DNA of 64,000 bases from Bacillus sp. FJAT-18017 (GCF_001278805.1 NZ_CP012602.1:4313501-4377500); one strand, 5' to 3'; counted from the stretch's first letter, positions 1 through 8,738 are shown. Made by a program: numbers and translations. Notes: generated by a model not told the origin, from the letters alone.

Positions 1-276
1 GGAAGCAATAGTCACCCATTTGAAGTCGTAACCGGGTGTGTGTTCAGGGTAGTAGATGTGGATCCAGACACTTGCTGTGCAACGCTTGAAATCCTGAAAA
101 AGGTTAAATCCTCAGGAGGATCAGGTTCCAAGCACGAACATGATGATGACACATTTGACTGTGTGAAAGACCTCGAGAAGGCACATAAGCTTAAGCGTAC
201 TGGAGTATGCATCACAATTGACCTTAACTGCTTCTGCGGCGTATCCTGCGTCTTCCCGCAAAACTTATTCGATTAA
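1..276 (+). CDS. cotZ: Spore coat protein, CotZ/CotY family (5' end missing)
   Basis: An open frame runs in from the left edge and stops at 276. The visible 91 residues are cysteine-rich and end in a T-G-V-C-I-T-I-D-L-N-C-F-C-G type tail, which is typical of the CotY/CotZ proteins that cross-link the outer coat and crust of the spore. It lies next to cotO, convergent with it, as cotZ does in B. subtilis, which favours CotZ over its paralogue CotY. A strong terminator follows at once. The N-terminal part and promoter lie outside the window, so the Y/Z assignment rests on synteny. Confidence 0.8.
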   Translation, partial: GSNSHPFEVVTGCVFRVVDVDPDTCCATLEILKKVKSSGGSGSKHEHDDDTFDCVKDLEKAHKLKRTGVCITIDLNCFCGVSCVFPQNLFD

Positions 277-286
277 AAATTTTGCA

Positions 287-319
287 GACTGTTTCGTTAA
301 ATGAAACAGTCTTTTTTTT
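287..319 (+). terminator. Rho-independent terminator of cotZ
   Basis: A 9-bp perfect stem (GACTGTTTC / GAAACAGTC, 7-nt loop) is followed by eight T residues, starting 11 nt after the coat gene stop. Confidence 0.9.
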
Positions 320-375
320 GCATTCTTTTATAATTATGCTAATCGAAGGCTATTTTTGACTGCCAAGATACATTT

Positions 376-403
376 AAAAGGAGCTGCATGAATGCAACTC
401 CCT
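376..403 (-). terminator. Terminator of cotO
   Basis: Read on the minus strand, GGAGTTGCAT and ATGCAGCTCC pair with one G-T wobble, followed by TTTT, directly downstream of the cotO stop. Confidence 0.6.
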
Positions 404-409
404 TCTCTT

Positions 410-1075
410 TTAATCAAGGACCTCTATTTCCGAAATATCTCCAAGGTTAATTTTCCCACTCCGGCCATTTATTTTAATAAATACTTCGCTGCCTCGTTTG
501 CTGTAAATCTGGAAGGTCAGCGGCTCACCTGCTACTATCGCTTTTACAATTGGCTTTTCAAGGAAATGAGGGTACCTGGCCAGGCTGTTTACTGTTTGCC
601 ATATCTCCTTATCCAATTTAGTCTGAACAGGAGTCTTTTCCGGCTGTTCTGAGTGGTTTTCTTTAGAAATCGACGGCTTGACACTGGTCTCTTCTAATTG
701 TTTTAGAAACATTTCTATCAAATTTTGTTTTTTCTTCCCTGGTTCAATTTGTGAGATAAGGTGCTCCTCATGATTGATAGCATCGTGTTCGTTGGCGGGA
801 GCGTCCTTCTGTAAAATCGGTTCCTGTTTTATTTTGATAATTTGTTGCTCCTCCCGAGTGGCAGTTGGTGCAACCTCCCCGTAAAGTGTATCTTTTAGGA
901 TGGATCCGCGCAGATCCTTATCCTCTGTATAAACTGAAGTTGGATTAGTCGGGTCTTCCTCCTTTTCAGTAAACCTTCTCCTCCACAAAAACCGTTCCTG
1001 CATGCGCAAGGAACCGTTCGTGAACTCAGGCTGTACGATATATAGCAATGGTTTGGCATTCTTCTGTTTATCCAT
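410..1075 (-). CDS. cotO: Spore coat protein CotO
   Basis: The N-terminus carries the CotO signature P-L-L-Y-I-V-Q-P-E followed by M-Q-E-R-F, and the C-terminal part is a compact, positively charged domain; the middle (about residues 60-140) is low-complexity, acidic and lysine-rich. CotO (YjbX) is a morphogenetic protein that works with CotH in outer coat assembly. The start at 1075 is preferred over an ATG two codons upstream because the GAGGG ribosome site is correctly spaced only from the internal ATG. It lies between fabI and cotZ exactly as in B. subtilis. A sigma-K-like -10 (CATA with A/T-rich tail) is possible about 60 nt upstream but is weak. Confidence 0.85.
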   Translation of the reverse strand: MDKQKNAKPLLYIVQPEFTNGSLRMQERFLWRRRFTEKEEDPTNPTSVYTEDKDLRGSILKDTLYGEVAPTATREEQQIIKIKQEPILQKDAPANEHDAINHEEHLISQIEPGKKKQNLIEMFLKQLEETSVKPSISKENHSEQPEKTPVQTKLDKEIWQTVNSLARYPHFLEKPIVKAIVAGEPLTFQIYSKRGSEVFIKINGRSGKINLGDISEIEVLD

Positions 1076-1176
1076 CCTCATCCCTCGTTTCGTTTTTGGG
1101 CAAATCTCTACTAACCATGTGTATGCAGGGACATACTTAAGCGTTAAAAGTCGGGGAGTATCGGCCCATTTTTCAC

Positions 1177-1211
1177 AAAAAAAAAGCCTGCCCTTGGAAA
1201 GAGGCAGGTTC
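1177..1211 (-). terminator. Terminator of fabI
   Basis: A CCTGCC/GGCAGG stem with a run of nine T residues on the minus strand, ending 8 nt beyond the fabI stop. Confidence 0.75.
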
Positions 1212-1218
1212 TAATGTT

Positions 1219-1989
1219 TTAGAGAATGTGGTAACCGGAGTCACAATGGATGTTTTCACCGGTTATGCCGCGGGACATATTGCTGAAAAGGAATACAGCG
1301 GTGTCGCCGACTTCTTCAGTTGTTGTGGCACGGTGGAGCGGTGCCTTTTCCTCGATTTCCTTGAGGATGAGGTTAAAGTCACTGATGCCCTTTGCAGATA
1401 GTGTACGGATTGGGCCGGCAGAGATTGAGTTGATTCGGATGTTTTGTGTACCCAAGTCACGAGCCAGGTACTTGACGCTTGCTTCAAGCGATGCTTTGGC
1501 TACACCCATTACGTTGTAGTTAGTGATTGCGCGTTCGCCGCCAAGATAGGTCATTGTCACGATACTGCCGCCATCAACGATCATGTCGCGTGCTTCCTTT
1601 ACAACCGCAGTCAAGGAGTAGGCGGAGATGTTTTGTGCAAGCAAGAAACCATCCCGTGTTGTGTTCAGGTATTCGCCAGTCAATTCTTCTTTGTTGGCAA
1701 AAGCGATACAGTGAGCGATGCCATGGATGGTGCCGACTTCCGCGCGGATTGTATCGAAGCAGCGCTTGATTTCTTCGTCAGAGGTAATATCGCATGGTAG
1801 GACCATTGTCCCTTCTGCCTCAAGTGAATTAGCAAGTTCGCGGACGGAATCGCCAAGGCGTTCTCCAGCGTAGGTAAAGATAAGGCGCGCTCCTGCGTTA
1901 TGAAGAGAGCGGGCAATGCCCCAGGCGATGCTGCGTTTATTTGCAACTCCCATGACTACATATGTGTTCCCTTTAAGTGATATCGACAT
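1219..1989 (-). CDS. fabI: Enoyl-[acyl-carrier-protein] reductase (NADH), FabI
   Basis: 256 residues, the normal FabI length. It catalyses the last reduction of each fatty-acid elongation cycle (trans-2-enoyl-ACP to acyl-ACP) in the cytosol. It is an atypical short-chain dehydrogenase: nucleotide-binding N-terminus (G-V-A-N-K-R-S-I-A-W-G), catalytic pair Tyr148/Tyr158 and Lys165 in the Y-x6-K arrangement. A FapR operator lies 32-48 nt upstream, so expression should follow malonyl-CoA. It stands alone as a transcription unit between its own terminator and divergent prpE; B. subtilis has thiamine genes between these two loci, which are absent here. Confidence 0.95.
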   Translation of the reverse strand: MSISLKGNTYVVMGVANKRSIAWGIARSLHNAGARLIFTYAGERLGDSVRELANSLEAEGTMVLPCDITSDEEIKRCFDTIRAEVGTIHGIAHCIAFANKEELTGEYLNTTRDGFLLAQNISAYSLTAVVKEARDMIVDGGSIVTMTYLGGERAITNYNVMGVAKASLEASVKYLARDLGTQNIRINSISAGPIRTLSAKGISDFNLILKEIEEKAPLHRATTTEEVGDTAVFLFSNMSRGITGENIHCDSGYHIL

Positions 1990-2376
1990 TGTGAAAAAAT
2001 CCCCCTATTAATACAAGTTATTAGTAGTTGGTACTAATTGTACACTAGTTCTTCTAAAAAGAAAAGTATTGGAGATGACAAATGTCATATTCAATATGAG
2101 CGTAGTAGTTTCATGAGGTGCTAAATGGTTTTACATGACTCAATTGAAGCCCAATGGTTTTGAAACTATCACAATGTGACGACTCTGAAGTTTCAGCAGG
2201 GTAATGATCACATAGCTTGTTTCCCTATGTGACCTAGTCAAGCGGCGGGCTATCCTTTAGGTAACATATACGCTATACCGCCTCCTTTATTTGCACGCAT
2301 ACTTCTCCTCCCATGAATGACTTATCATTAAAATGCGGTAAACTATAGGAAGATTTGTTTTTTCGGAGGACTACAA
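1990..2376. other. fabI-prpE divergent intergenic region
   Basis: Holds the FapR site and the prpE ribosome site. An 8-bp dyad (TCACATAG at 2208-2215, CTATGTGA at 2225-2232, 9-nt loop) has no T tract. I see no coding frame, and no thiamine riboswitch although thi genes occupy this position in B. subtilis. Confidence 0.5.
2021..2037. promoter_or_regulatory. FapR operator upstream of fabI
   Basis: The 17-bp sequence TTAGTAGTTGGTACTAA has perfect TTAGTA/TACTAA half-sites around a 5-nt centre, matching the FapR operator of Bacillus. FapR represses fatty-acid genes and is released by malonyl-CoA. A second, less perfect copy precedes fabHA. Confidence 0.85.
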
Positions 2377-3117
2377 ATGAAAATTGATATCATAGGGGAT
2401 ATACATGGGTGTTACCAGGAGTTTGTTGAGCTGACTGAAAAGCTGGGTTATAAGTGGGATGAAGGTGTGCCCGTGCATCCGGATGGGAGGAGGCTGGGAT
2501 TTGTTGGTGACCTTACAGACAGGGGGCCAGAGTCGCTGAAAACAGCCGATCTGGTTTGGCGTCTCGTTGTTGAGCGGAACGAGGCATATTATGTGCCCGG
2601 AAATCATTGCAACAAGCTATACCGCTATTACTTAGGCAACAAGGTGCAAGTGTCACATGGCCTCGAGACTACGGTGGCCGAATTTGAGGCGATTGATAAA
2701 GCCGCGCAAGATCAGGCAAGGAACCGGTTTGTTGAACTTTATGATCGAAGCCAGCTTCACCTTGTCCTCGATGGCGGCAAGCTTGTAATTGCCCACGCAG
2801 GGATCAGGGCGGATTATATAGGTAAGACTGGCTCTAAAGTAAAGACATTTGTTCTCTATGGGGATATTACCGGTGAAAAACATCAGGATGGCTCACCGGT
2901 TCGTCGAGACTGGGCTGCAAAATACAATGGAAAAGCGATCATTGTCTATGGGCATACACCAGTAAGCGAGCCGAGAATCCTAAACAATACGTATAATATT
3001 GATACCGGGGCAGTATTCGGTGGAAAGCTGACCGCGCTCAGGTATCCGGAAATGGAGCTTGTTTCAGTCCCGTCTTCCATGCCGTATTTGGCTGAGAAGT
3101 TTCGAAAAATTGAATGA
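2377..3117 (+). CDS. prpE: Bis(5'-nucleosyl)-tetraphosphatase PrpE
   Basis: 246 residues of the calcineurin-like (PPP) metallophosphoesterase fold, with the ordered metal motifs G-D-I-H-G (residues 7-11), G-D-x-x-D-R-G-P and G-N-H-C, and a C-terminal Y-G-H-T-P. The B. subtilis enzyme hydrolyses Ap4A asymmetrically and also dephosphorylates tyrosine phosphate; it affects germination. The start follows CGGAGG at good spacing. It is a single gene facing fabI, convergent with yjbO, in the same local order as B. subtilis yjbO-prpE. Confidence 0.9.
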   Translation: MKIDIIGDIHGCYQEFVELTEKLGYKWDEGVPVHPDGRRLGFVGDLTDRGPESLKTADLVWRLVVERNEAYYVPGNHCNKLYRYYLGNKVQVSHGLETTVAEFEAIDKAAQDQARNRFVELYDRSQLHLVLDGGKLVIAHAGIRADYIGKTGSKVKTFVLYGDITGEKHQDGSPVRRDWAAKYNGKAIIVYGHTPVSEPRILNNTYNIDTGAVFGGKLTALRYPEMELVSVPSSMPYLAEKFRKIE

Positions 3118-3296
3118 TAATGTACTTTTTTAAAAAAGCTTCAGACAATTTTTCCCTCAGTCGTTTTGGCCAACCTATCTTCTTATTCCAGAGGCTAATT
3201 TTGTTATTGAAAAGCATTCTCTGTTACCTTTGCACGCTCGGGCAGCTCCGTTCGGGCACTGAGACGGCTTCTCTGTTACCATAACTTTTTCAAAGT

Positions 3297-3330
3297 TAAA
3301 AATCCGGCTGGAACCCCAGCCGGATTTTCC
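3297..3330 (-). terminator. Terminator of yjbO (bidirectional with prpE)
   Basis: A near-perfect stem (ATCCGGCTGG / CCAGCCGGAT) with a 4-nt loop, flanked by T tracts on both strands. Confidence 0.85.
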
Positions 3331-4226
3331 TATTTAAGTAACATAGCCATATCTTGAGGCATGCTTGCCTGAAAGCTCATTTGTTTATGGTGGAATGGAT
3401 GCGAAAAGCTGATTTGCCGGCAATGAAGCGCCTGCCTCCCAATTTTCTCAACAGTTCCCCCGTACAGGCTGTCGCCTAGCAGCGGATGGCCAAGATGAGA
3501 CATATGGACGCGGATTTGATGAGTCCGCCCTGTTTCAAGCTTTAGCTCAAGATGGGAGAAATCGTGATCGACTTCCTTTAGCACCTTATATTGAGTAGCC
3601 GCATATTGCCCGTCGTCACGGACTTCCCGTTCTATGATGCTGCTCGACTTTCGGCCAATCGGAGCAATAATCGTGCCTTCTTTTTCTAAAAGAACCCCTT
3701 TCACGAGCGCTTCATAAGTTCTCTTTACCCCGCCTGTTTTTTGAAGCTTACTGAAGAGATGATGGGCATGGCGATGCTTGGCAACCAGGACTATCCCCGA
3801 GGTGTCCCGGTCAAGCCTTGTGACAATATGGGTGGTCGCAGCGAGTCCAATAGAACGATAATAGCCAATTAACGCATTGGCCAGGCTGCCCGACGGATGC
3901 TCTCTAGAAGGAATCGTGTTCATACCGGGCGGCTTGTTGACGACCAGTAAATATTCATCCTCAAATAAGATCTCAATCGGGATATCTTCTCCCTCCATCC
4001 CCTCAGCTGGTTCTTCGAGTGGGAAATACACGTCAAGCGTATCACCCTCGATGAGCCGGTAAAGGACATTTACTTCTCTTTCACCAACCAGGATGGAGCC
4101 TCCCCTGAATTTGATGTCAGTCAGCGAAGCCGAACTGATCTCATTTTCTCTCAAAAATTCCTTGATCAACTTGCCAGTATCTTTGGCTGTGATGGTCCAG
4201 GTTAATTTAAAGCGGCCAGTAGCCAT
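3330..4226 (-). CDS. yjbO: RluA/RluD-family pseudouridine synthase YjbO
   Basis: 298 residues. An S4-like RNA-binding segment occupies about residues 10-70, followed by the synthase domain with the catalytic motif H-I-V-T-R-L-D-R-D-T-S-G (nucleophilic Asp near residue 138) and the C-terminal R-T-H-Q-I-R-V-H motif. Such enzymes isomerise uridine to pseudouridine in rRNA or tRNA; the exact target of YjbO is not deducible from sequence. It is the last gene of a minus-strand group yjbL-relQ-nadK-yjbO, starting about 30 nt after nadK ends. Confidence 0.9.
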   Translation of the reverse strand: MATGRFKLTWTITAKDTGKLIKEFLRENEISSASLTDIKFRGGSILVGEREVNVLYRLIEGDTLDVYFPLEEPAEGMEGEDIPIEILFEDEYLLVVNKPPGMNTIPSREHPSGSLANALIGYYRSIGLAATTHIVTRLDRDTSGIVLVAKHRHAHHLFSKLQKTGGVKRTYEALVKGVLLEKEGTIIAPIGRKSSSIIEREVRDDGQYAATQYKVLKEVDHDFSHLELKLETGRTHQIRVHMSHLGHPLLGDSLYGGTVEKIGRQALHCRQISFSHPFHHKQMSFQASMPQDMAMLLK

Positions 4227-4255
4227 ATGTTTACCCTCTGTTTCGTTGTTAGCAT

Positions 4256-5056
4256 TTAATCCGAATCTGAAATGAACGAGTCATGGACGCGTTTCCAGAA
4301 TGGGAATGGCCGGAAGCGCGCAAAGCGGATTTTCTCCTCCGGCACCCGGAATTGAATCGACTTGACTTCCTTGTGAAGCATCGTCAAGTGGTCAATTGTC
4401 ACTTCAAAGTCGGTGCGGTTGACCGGCTTCAGCATGCACGTATGATGCGCAGGCAGTATAAGCGGCGAGCCAACCGTTCTGAACACACGGTTGTTAATTG
4501 ACGCCATTTCGGTAAGCTGCAGTGCTTCAATGGACGGATGAATGATTGCTCCGCCAAGCGCCTTGTTATAGGCGGTACTTCCTGAAGGTGTCGATACGCA
4601 TAGCCCGTCGCCCCTGAACCGTTCGAAATGCTGGCCGCGAATATCAACATCCATGACAAGCGTTCCTTCAAGTCCCTTTACAGTTGATTCATTGAGTGCA
4701 AGGTATCTTGATTCCTTGCCGCCATGCTGGTAGCGGATAATCACTTCAAGAAGCGGATATTCCACAACCTGGTACGGTGTCTTCGCAATTGCTATGACGA
4801 GTTTTTCGATTTCCTCCGGCACCCAGTCTGCATAAAAGCCGAGGTGGCCCGTATGAACGCCAACAAACGATGTTTTGGACAACCGGCTGCTGTAGCGGTG
4901 AAAAGCGTAAAGCAGCGTACCGTCGCCGCCAATCGAAATGACGATATCCGGCTGGTCCTCGTCATAAACAAGGTCAAAATCGAGCAGGTACGTCCTCATC
5001 TTATGCATTAATGTATTCGATTTCTGGTCTCCCTTTGTCGTAATCGCAAATTTCAT
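4256..5056 (-). CDS. nadK: NAD kinase
   Basis: 266 residues, colinear with B. subtilis NadF (YjbN). It phosphorylates NAD to NADP using ATP. The G-G-D-G-T motif that marks NAD/diacylglycerol kinases is present near residue 45, with the N-E conserved pair and S-T-P-S-G-S-T-A-Y core further on. The frame stays open upstream to 5275, but the ATG at 5056 has a GGAG ribosome site and matches the family N-terminus (M-K-F-A), so the longer form is rejected. It sits 53 nt after relQ, an arrangement kept across Bacillus. Confidence 0.93.
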   Translation of the reverse strand: MKFAITTKGDQKSNTLMHKMRTYLLDFDLVYDEDQPDIVISIGGDGTLLYAFHRYSSRLSKTSFVGVHTGHLGFYADWVPEEIEKLVIAIAKTPYQVVEYPLLEVIIRYQHGGKESRYLALNESTVKGLEGTLVMDVDIRGQHFERFRGDGLCVSTPSGSTAYNKALGGAIIHPSIEALQLTEMASINNRVFRTVGSPLILPAHHTCMLKPVNRTDFEVTIDHLTMLHKEVKSIQFRVPEEKIRFARFRPFPFWKRVHDSFISDSD

Positions 5057-5108
5057 AATCAGATACTCCTCAACTTTGACATTCCACTTACCCTTTCCAA
5101 GCCGGGGA

Positions 5109-5753
5109 TCAGGATTGCCCTTTTTTATCCTGTTGGCTTTCTTTTTTTCTTGTAAAAAAAGCCTGGGCCTCCTGAATTTCCCCGCGGATGAGCGACATCT
5201 CCTCATCAAGGCGGAAAGCCGCTTCTGCCGCTCGCTGCAGCCTGTTTTTAATATCTTCAGGGAATTGGCCCTCATATTTATAGTTCAATGAATGCTCGAT
5301 GGTTGCCCAGAAATTCATTGCCAGTGTCCTGATTTGAATTTCAGCAAGAATATTCTTTTCCCCATGGATGGTTTGGACCGGATAGCGGATAACAACATGA
5401 TAGGAGCGGTAGCCGCTCGTTTTTTCATGAGAAATATAATCGCGTTCCTCAACAATCTCAAAATCGTTCCGGTTGCGGAGAAGCTGGACGACTGTCCGAA
5501 TATCATCAACAAACTGGCACATGAGCCTGAGCCCAGCAATATCCTGCATTTCCTCTTCTAATCTTTCAAGCGGAATGCCTTTCTGATTCGCTTTGTCGAG
5601 AATGCTCGCAATCGGCTTAACCCTGCCAGTCACAAATTCGATTGGGGAATGGCTGGTGTCCAGCTGAAACTGGCTTCTCATCCCTTTTAACTTAATCTTC
5701 AACTCCTCAACAGCCTGTTTATATGGTGCGAGGAACGTTTCCCAATTCTTCAT
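5109..5753 (-). CDS. relQ: Small alarmone synthetase RelQ
   Basis: 214 residues, the size of B. subtilis YjbM/SasB. It transfers pyrophosphate from ATP to GDP or GTP to make (p)ppGpp and has only the synthetase domain, with no hydrolase. Visible family signatures are F-V-T-G-R-V-K-x-I-A-S-I, D-I-A-G-L-R and G-Y-R-S-Y-H, followed by E-I-Q-I-R-T. The ATG at 5753, preceded by AAGGA, matches the family start; an upstream in-frame ATG at 5819 would add an unrelated 22-residue tail. It forms an operon with nadK and yjbO. Confidence 0.92.
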   Translation of the reverse strand: MKNWETFLAPYKQAVEELKIKLKGMRSQFQLDTSHSPIEFVTGRVKPIASILDKANQKGIPLERLEEEMQDIAGLRLMCQFVDDIRTVVQLLRNRNDFEIVEERDYISHEKTSGYRSYHVVIRYPVQTIHGEKNILAEIQIRTLAMNFWATIEHSLNYKYEGQFPEDIKNRLQRAAEAAFRLDEEMSLIRGEIQEAQAFFTRKKESQQDKKGQS

Positions 5754-5822
5754 TCCTTCTGTCCCCCCAAGCGTGAAAGCGGGGCAGCCCCGTGTGCTGC
5801 TGCGCTGGCGTTGCCGCATGTT

Positions 5823-6182
5823 TTAGAATATGCTTTCTACCCGTGACACCATTTCATCGCCGTAATTCCCATTTCCCTTAATGTTTTCAATAAGGTATTC
5901 AAGCTCCGAATAGAAATTTTCCATTTCCACCCGGCTTCCTTCAAATTGCAAATATACTTTAAGCTGCTGTCCAAACCCCTGTTTTAATTCTCCCCACAGC
6001 TGTTCTGGCAGGCTTATGTATATATATTCCTCATCCTTTTCCATTAAATAAATAAACGATAAATTGTCTGAATCGACAAGCATCTGGCCTCTTGGCAGGA
6101 GGCCCTCAATTCCTTCAGCAGTCTCGAGGACAAGTTCCTCTTGATTAAGCTTTGCATTCGTTACAGTAAGTTTTGTTTTCAC
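5823..6182 (-). CDS. yjbL: UPF0738 family protein YjbL
   Basis: About 119 residues, acidic, without membrane segments or recognisable catalytic motif; function unknown. The annotated start is a GTG at 6182 because a GGAGG sequence lies 8 nt before it; an ATG five codons upstream is itself part of that ribosome site. Its position between yjbK and relQ is the same as in B. subtilis. It ends about 70 nt upstream of the relQ start, so the two are probably co-transcribed. Confidence 0.75.
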   Translation of the reverse strand: MKTKLTVTNAKLNQEELVLETAEGIEGLLPRGQMLVDSDNLSFIYLMEKDEEYIYISLPEQLWGELKQGFGQQLKVYLQFEGSRVEMENFYSELEYLIENIKGNGNYGDEMVSRVESIF

Positions 6183-6305
6183 GAAATCAACCTCCATCTA
6201 TCAATTCACTATTTTAGCATACTCACAGCCAATCTCCCAAAAATTGCATCAACCAAAAAAACAAAGGATAATGAATGGTAAGCAATTAGAAAAGCAGGTG
6301 TACGC

Positions 6306-6899
6306 ATGGAACAGAATATTGAGATTGAATTTAAGAATATAGTGGAAAAAGATGAATTCAATAAGGTTGCCCAGGAATTCAAGCTGGGCCTATCGGACTT
6401 TAAACATCAGGCCAATCACTATTTTGACACATCCTTATTCCGGCTAAAAGATGCAGGTTCAGCCCTCCGCATCCGGGAAAAGGAAGGTAAGCGAGTGCTG
6501 ACCTTAAAGCAGCCATTTGGAGATGGTTTGCTCGAAACACATCAGCGTCTTTCAGAAAAGGAATTTAATGATGCTATCCATCTTGGCAAGCTCCCCGAAG
6601 GGCAGATTCAGACAGAAATTGAAAAGCTCGGGATACAGTTTGAAGAACTTGCCTATTTTGGCACACTGGAAACATCGCGTGCAGAAACCCAGTATAAAAA
6701 AGGACTGCTCGTACTCGATCATAGCAGCTATCTAGGTACAGAGGATTATGAACTGGAATATGAAGTGGAGGATTATCATCAGGGGAAGGAAGTCTTTTAT
6801 GCTCTTTTGAAGCAGCTTGGAATTCCAAAACGGGAGACCCTGAATAAGATCCGCCGGTTTTATAAAAGAAAGCTTGCACTTGAGACTGAAGGCAGTTAA
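6306..6899 (+). CDS. yjbK: CYTH domain protein YjbK
   Basis: 197 residues. The N-terminal E-I-E-F-K (ExExK) motif and alternating charged strands define the CYTH/triphosphate tunnel metalloenzyme fold, which binds triphosphates and divalent metal inside a beta-barrel. In Bacillus the gene always neighbours relQ and yjbL, and members of this fold commonly act as inorganic triphosphatases; the physiological substrate of YjbK is not certain. It is transcribed divergently from yjbL with about 120 nt between the two starts. Confidence 0.88.
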   Translation: MEQNIEIEFKNIVEKDEFNKVAQEFKLGLSDFKHQANHYFDTSLFRLKDAGSALRIREKEGKRVLTLKQPFGDGLLETHQRLSEKEFNDAIHLGKLPEGQIQTEIEKLGIQFEELAYFGTLETSRAETQYKKGLLVLDHSSYLGTEDYELEYEVEDYHQGKEVFYALLKQLGIPKRETLNKIRRFYKRKLALETEGS

Positions 6900-7196
6900 A
6901 AGAAGCCAACAGGACTAGCTCATCAACTTGCAGTTAAAGATTAGAGAAAGCAAGGCCTGCTTCGTGAATCTTTCCATTGTGTCCCGGATGATTACCTTTG
7001 TAGCTTCCATATATGAAACGGAAATTCAGATAAACAGAAGCTTTCAATTATCTAGTTAAAGCCAAAAATGGCAGGGTGTTTCCTTTTACAGAGCGATTTA
7101 TTTGAGATATAAATAGGGCATTGCTAAAATAAAGAGACATTCCACATATAAACAGTGGATAGATACGAAAACAAGCAATTCAAAGGAGTTGTCAAC

Positions 7197-7604
7197 ATGA
7201 CCGGGAAAATGCCTGTGCCTTATGAGGCCCTCGGAAAAGAAACATTGCATCGGCTTGTAGATGCATTTTATGGACTCGTGAGACAGCATCCTGATCTTGC
7301 CCCTATATTTCCAGATGATTTAACTGAAACTGCCAGAAAACAAAAGCAATTCCTGACCCAGTATCTCGGAGGGCCACCCCTTTATACTGAGGAACATGGA
7401 CATCCAATGATGCGCGCAAGGCATTTGCCTTTTCCAATAACTCCTACACGTGCCCGCGCCTGGCTTTCCTGCATGAGCCAGGCAATGGACAAAGTTGGCC
7501 TGGAAGGTCCGTTACGGGAGGACTTTTACGCCCGGCTTACGCTGACAGCCCAGCACATGATCAATACGCCCGACGGCGAAGAAACAATAGGTGAGCAGGC
7601 ATGA
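7197..7604 (+). CDS. yjbI: Group II truncated haemoglobin YjbI
   Basis: 135 residues in the 2-on-2 globin fold. The P-Y-E-A-L-G start, the F-Y-x-L-V segment and the R-x-R-H-x-x-F-P-I motif containing the proximal histidine are those of TrHbO-type globins. B. subtilis YjbI binds oxygen tightly and has peroxidase activity. The ATG at 7197 follows AAGGAG and is chosen over an in-frame ATG at 7155. It overlaps spxH by four bases (ATGA), so the two are translationally coupled. The 297 nt before it hold no other gene that I can see. Confidence 0.9.
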   Translation: MTGKMPVPYEALGKETLHRLVDAFYGLVRQHPDLAPIFPDDLTETARKQKQFLTQYLGGPPLYTEEHGHPMMRARHLPFPITPTRARAWLSCMSQAMDKVGLEGPLREDFYARLTLTAQHMINTPDGEETIGEQA

Positions 7605-8482
7605 TGGAATACGATAAACGCTTCATGAACAGCCAATTACCCCATCATTGCCACGGCACTGAGAAGAAACCGCTCGAAATTTATATATTTATCGATCCTC
7701 TATGCCCGGAGTGCTGGGCAATGGAGCCAATTATAAAAAAACTGCAAATTGAATATGGACGTTATTTTTCAATGAAGACTGTCTTAAGCGGAAAGCTTAC
7801 CATGCTGAATATGGGTAAAAAGAAGAAATTCGAAAGCATTGCCCAGCTCTGGGAAAAAACCGCTAGCCGCTCCGGTATGTCATGTGATGCAACTCTATGG
7901 CACGAGAATCCCGTTATCTCCCCATATATTGCGTCTATTGCCATCAAGGCCGCAGAACTTCAAGGAAGAAAACCTGGCGCCAGGTTTCTGAGAAGGCTTC
8001 AGGAAGTGCTTTTCCTCGAAAAACAGAACATCTCGAATTTCGATGTCCTGAAGGAGGTGGCTCGTACCGTCGGACTTGATGTCGAGGAATTTATAACGGA
8101 TATCCATTCCGAAACAGCCGCAAAGGCATTTCAGCAGGATTTAAAAATTACAGCTGAAATGGAAGTCGATGAGAGTCCTACCCTGGTTTTCTTTAATCAG
8201 AACTCCGATGAGGAAGGCATCAAGATTGCCGGATATTATCCTTATGAAGTGTATGTCCAGGTACTTCAGGAAATGCTTCCCGAGGAGCCACAGCAATCCC
8301 CTCCGCCGCCATTGGAAACCTTCATGAAGTTTTTCCGTCTGGTTGCCTCAAAGGAAATCGCTGTCGTTTATGACCTGTCGATCCCCCAGGTCGACCGTGA
8401 AATGAAAAAATTGCTCTTAAAACAAAAAGTTGAGCAAATACCTGTGAAGTACGGAACGTTCTGGAAGTATGTAAATCAATGA
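7601..8482 (+). CDS. spxH: ClpXP adaptor protein SpxH (YjbH)
   Basis: 293 residues with a DsbA-like thioredoxin fold. The N-terminus is histidine/cysteine-rich (H-H-C-H, residues 15-18), and the C-P-E-C motif at Cys35/Cys38 follows I-D-P-L. In B. subtilis the protein binds Spx and delivers it to ClpXP for degradation; disulfide stress makes it aggregate, which stabilises Spx. spx itself lies 10 kb away in this window. Co-translation with the globin gene suggests a shared redox role. The C-terminal 50 residues resemble a winged-helix-like charged tail, inferred only. Confidence 0.92.
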   Translation: MMEYDKRFMNSQLPHHCHGTEKKPLEIYIFIDPLCPECWAMEPIIKKLQIEYGRYFSMKTVLSGKLTMLNMGKKKKFESIAQLWEKTASRSGMSCDATLWHENPVISPYIASIAIKAAELQGRKPGARFLRRLQEVLFLEKQNISNFDVLKEVARTVGLDVEEFITDIHSETAAKAFQQDLKITAEMEVDESPTLVFFNQNSDEEGIKIAGYYPYEVYVQVLQEMLPEEPQQSPPPPLETFMKFFRLVASKEIAVVYDLSIPQVDREMKKLLLKQKVEQIPVKYGTFWKYVNQ

Positions 8483-8506
8483 CACATATTATTTTCCACA
8501 CCAAAA

Positions 8507-8540
8507 GGCCATCCCGGCTGCGAATCGGGATGGCCTTTTT
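8507..8540 (+). terminator. Terminator of yjbI-spxH
   Basis: A 10-bp perfect stem (GGCCATCCCG / CGGGATGGCC, 9-nt loop) followed by TTTTT. Confidence 0.92.
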
Positions 8541-8566
8541 CTAATATCATTTTCTTCATGAAAATG

Positions 8567-8679
8567 AAAAATGCCCCGCTGCGGCAGGGCATTTTTCTAT
8601 AAAAATACGAACAAAGGGGATGGGAGAAATTTTTCACGGTTCAAACAAAGGGGTATATGTTTGTTGTGATCAACTTCAC
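8567..8679 (-). ncRNA. roxS: RoxS/RsaE regulatory small RNA
   Basis: The minus strand carries the near-invariant blocks of the RsaE/RoxS family: AACAAACAT-x-TACCCCTTTG, then GTGAAAAATTTCTCCC and ATCCCCTTTG, followed by a GC-rich terminator (GCCC...GGGC, T run ending at 8567). The predicted 5' end near 8679 lies 7 nt from a -10 hexamer, giving about 113 nt, close to the B. subtilis RNA. Its C-rich single-stranded loops pair with ribosome-binding sites of central-metabolism and redox mRNAs. Location behind spxH/yjbH is also conserved. No protein frame occupies this stretch. Confidence 0.93.
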
Positions 8680-8685
8680 GTATAA

Positions 8686-8715
8686 AATATATCACGGGTA
8701 GCTGTACTTTTTCAA
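8686..8715 (-). promoter_or_regulatory. Sigma-A promoter of roxS
   Basis: On the minus strand TTGAAA (8710-8715) and TATATT (8686-8691) are separated by 18 nt, with the expected start point at the first conserved bases of the small RNA. Confidence 0.7.
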
Positions 8716-8720
8716 TAAGA

Positions 8721-8738
8721 ATGTGCCTTTTTTCACAT
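8721..8738. promoter_or_regulatory. Rex-like operator upstream of roxS
   Basis: An 18-bp dyad, ATGTG-N8-CACAT, lies 5 bp upstream of the roxS -35 box and resembles the Rex consensus TTGTG-N8-CACAA. In B. subtilis roxS is controlled by Rex (NADH) and ResD. One inner half (GGCACA) is degenerate, so binding is inferred. Confidence 0.45.

Noticed and set aside
2200..2240. Terminator or riboswitch at 2208-2232
   Set aside because: The dyad has no T tract and no known aptamer element.
4256..5275. Longer NAD kinase with a 73-residue N-terminal extension
   Set aside because: The extra part is Arg/Lys-rich, overlaps relQ, lacks a ribosome site, and the family begins at the ATG at 5056.
5109..5819. 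Longer RelQ starting at 5819
   Set aside because: The extra 22 residues do not fit the family and AAGGA is spaced for the ATG at 5753.
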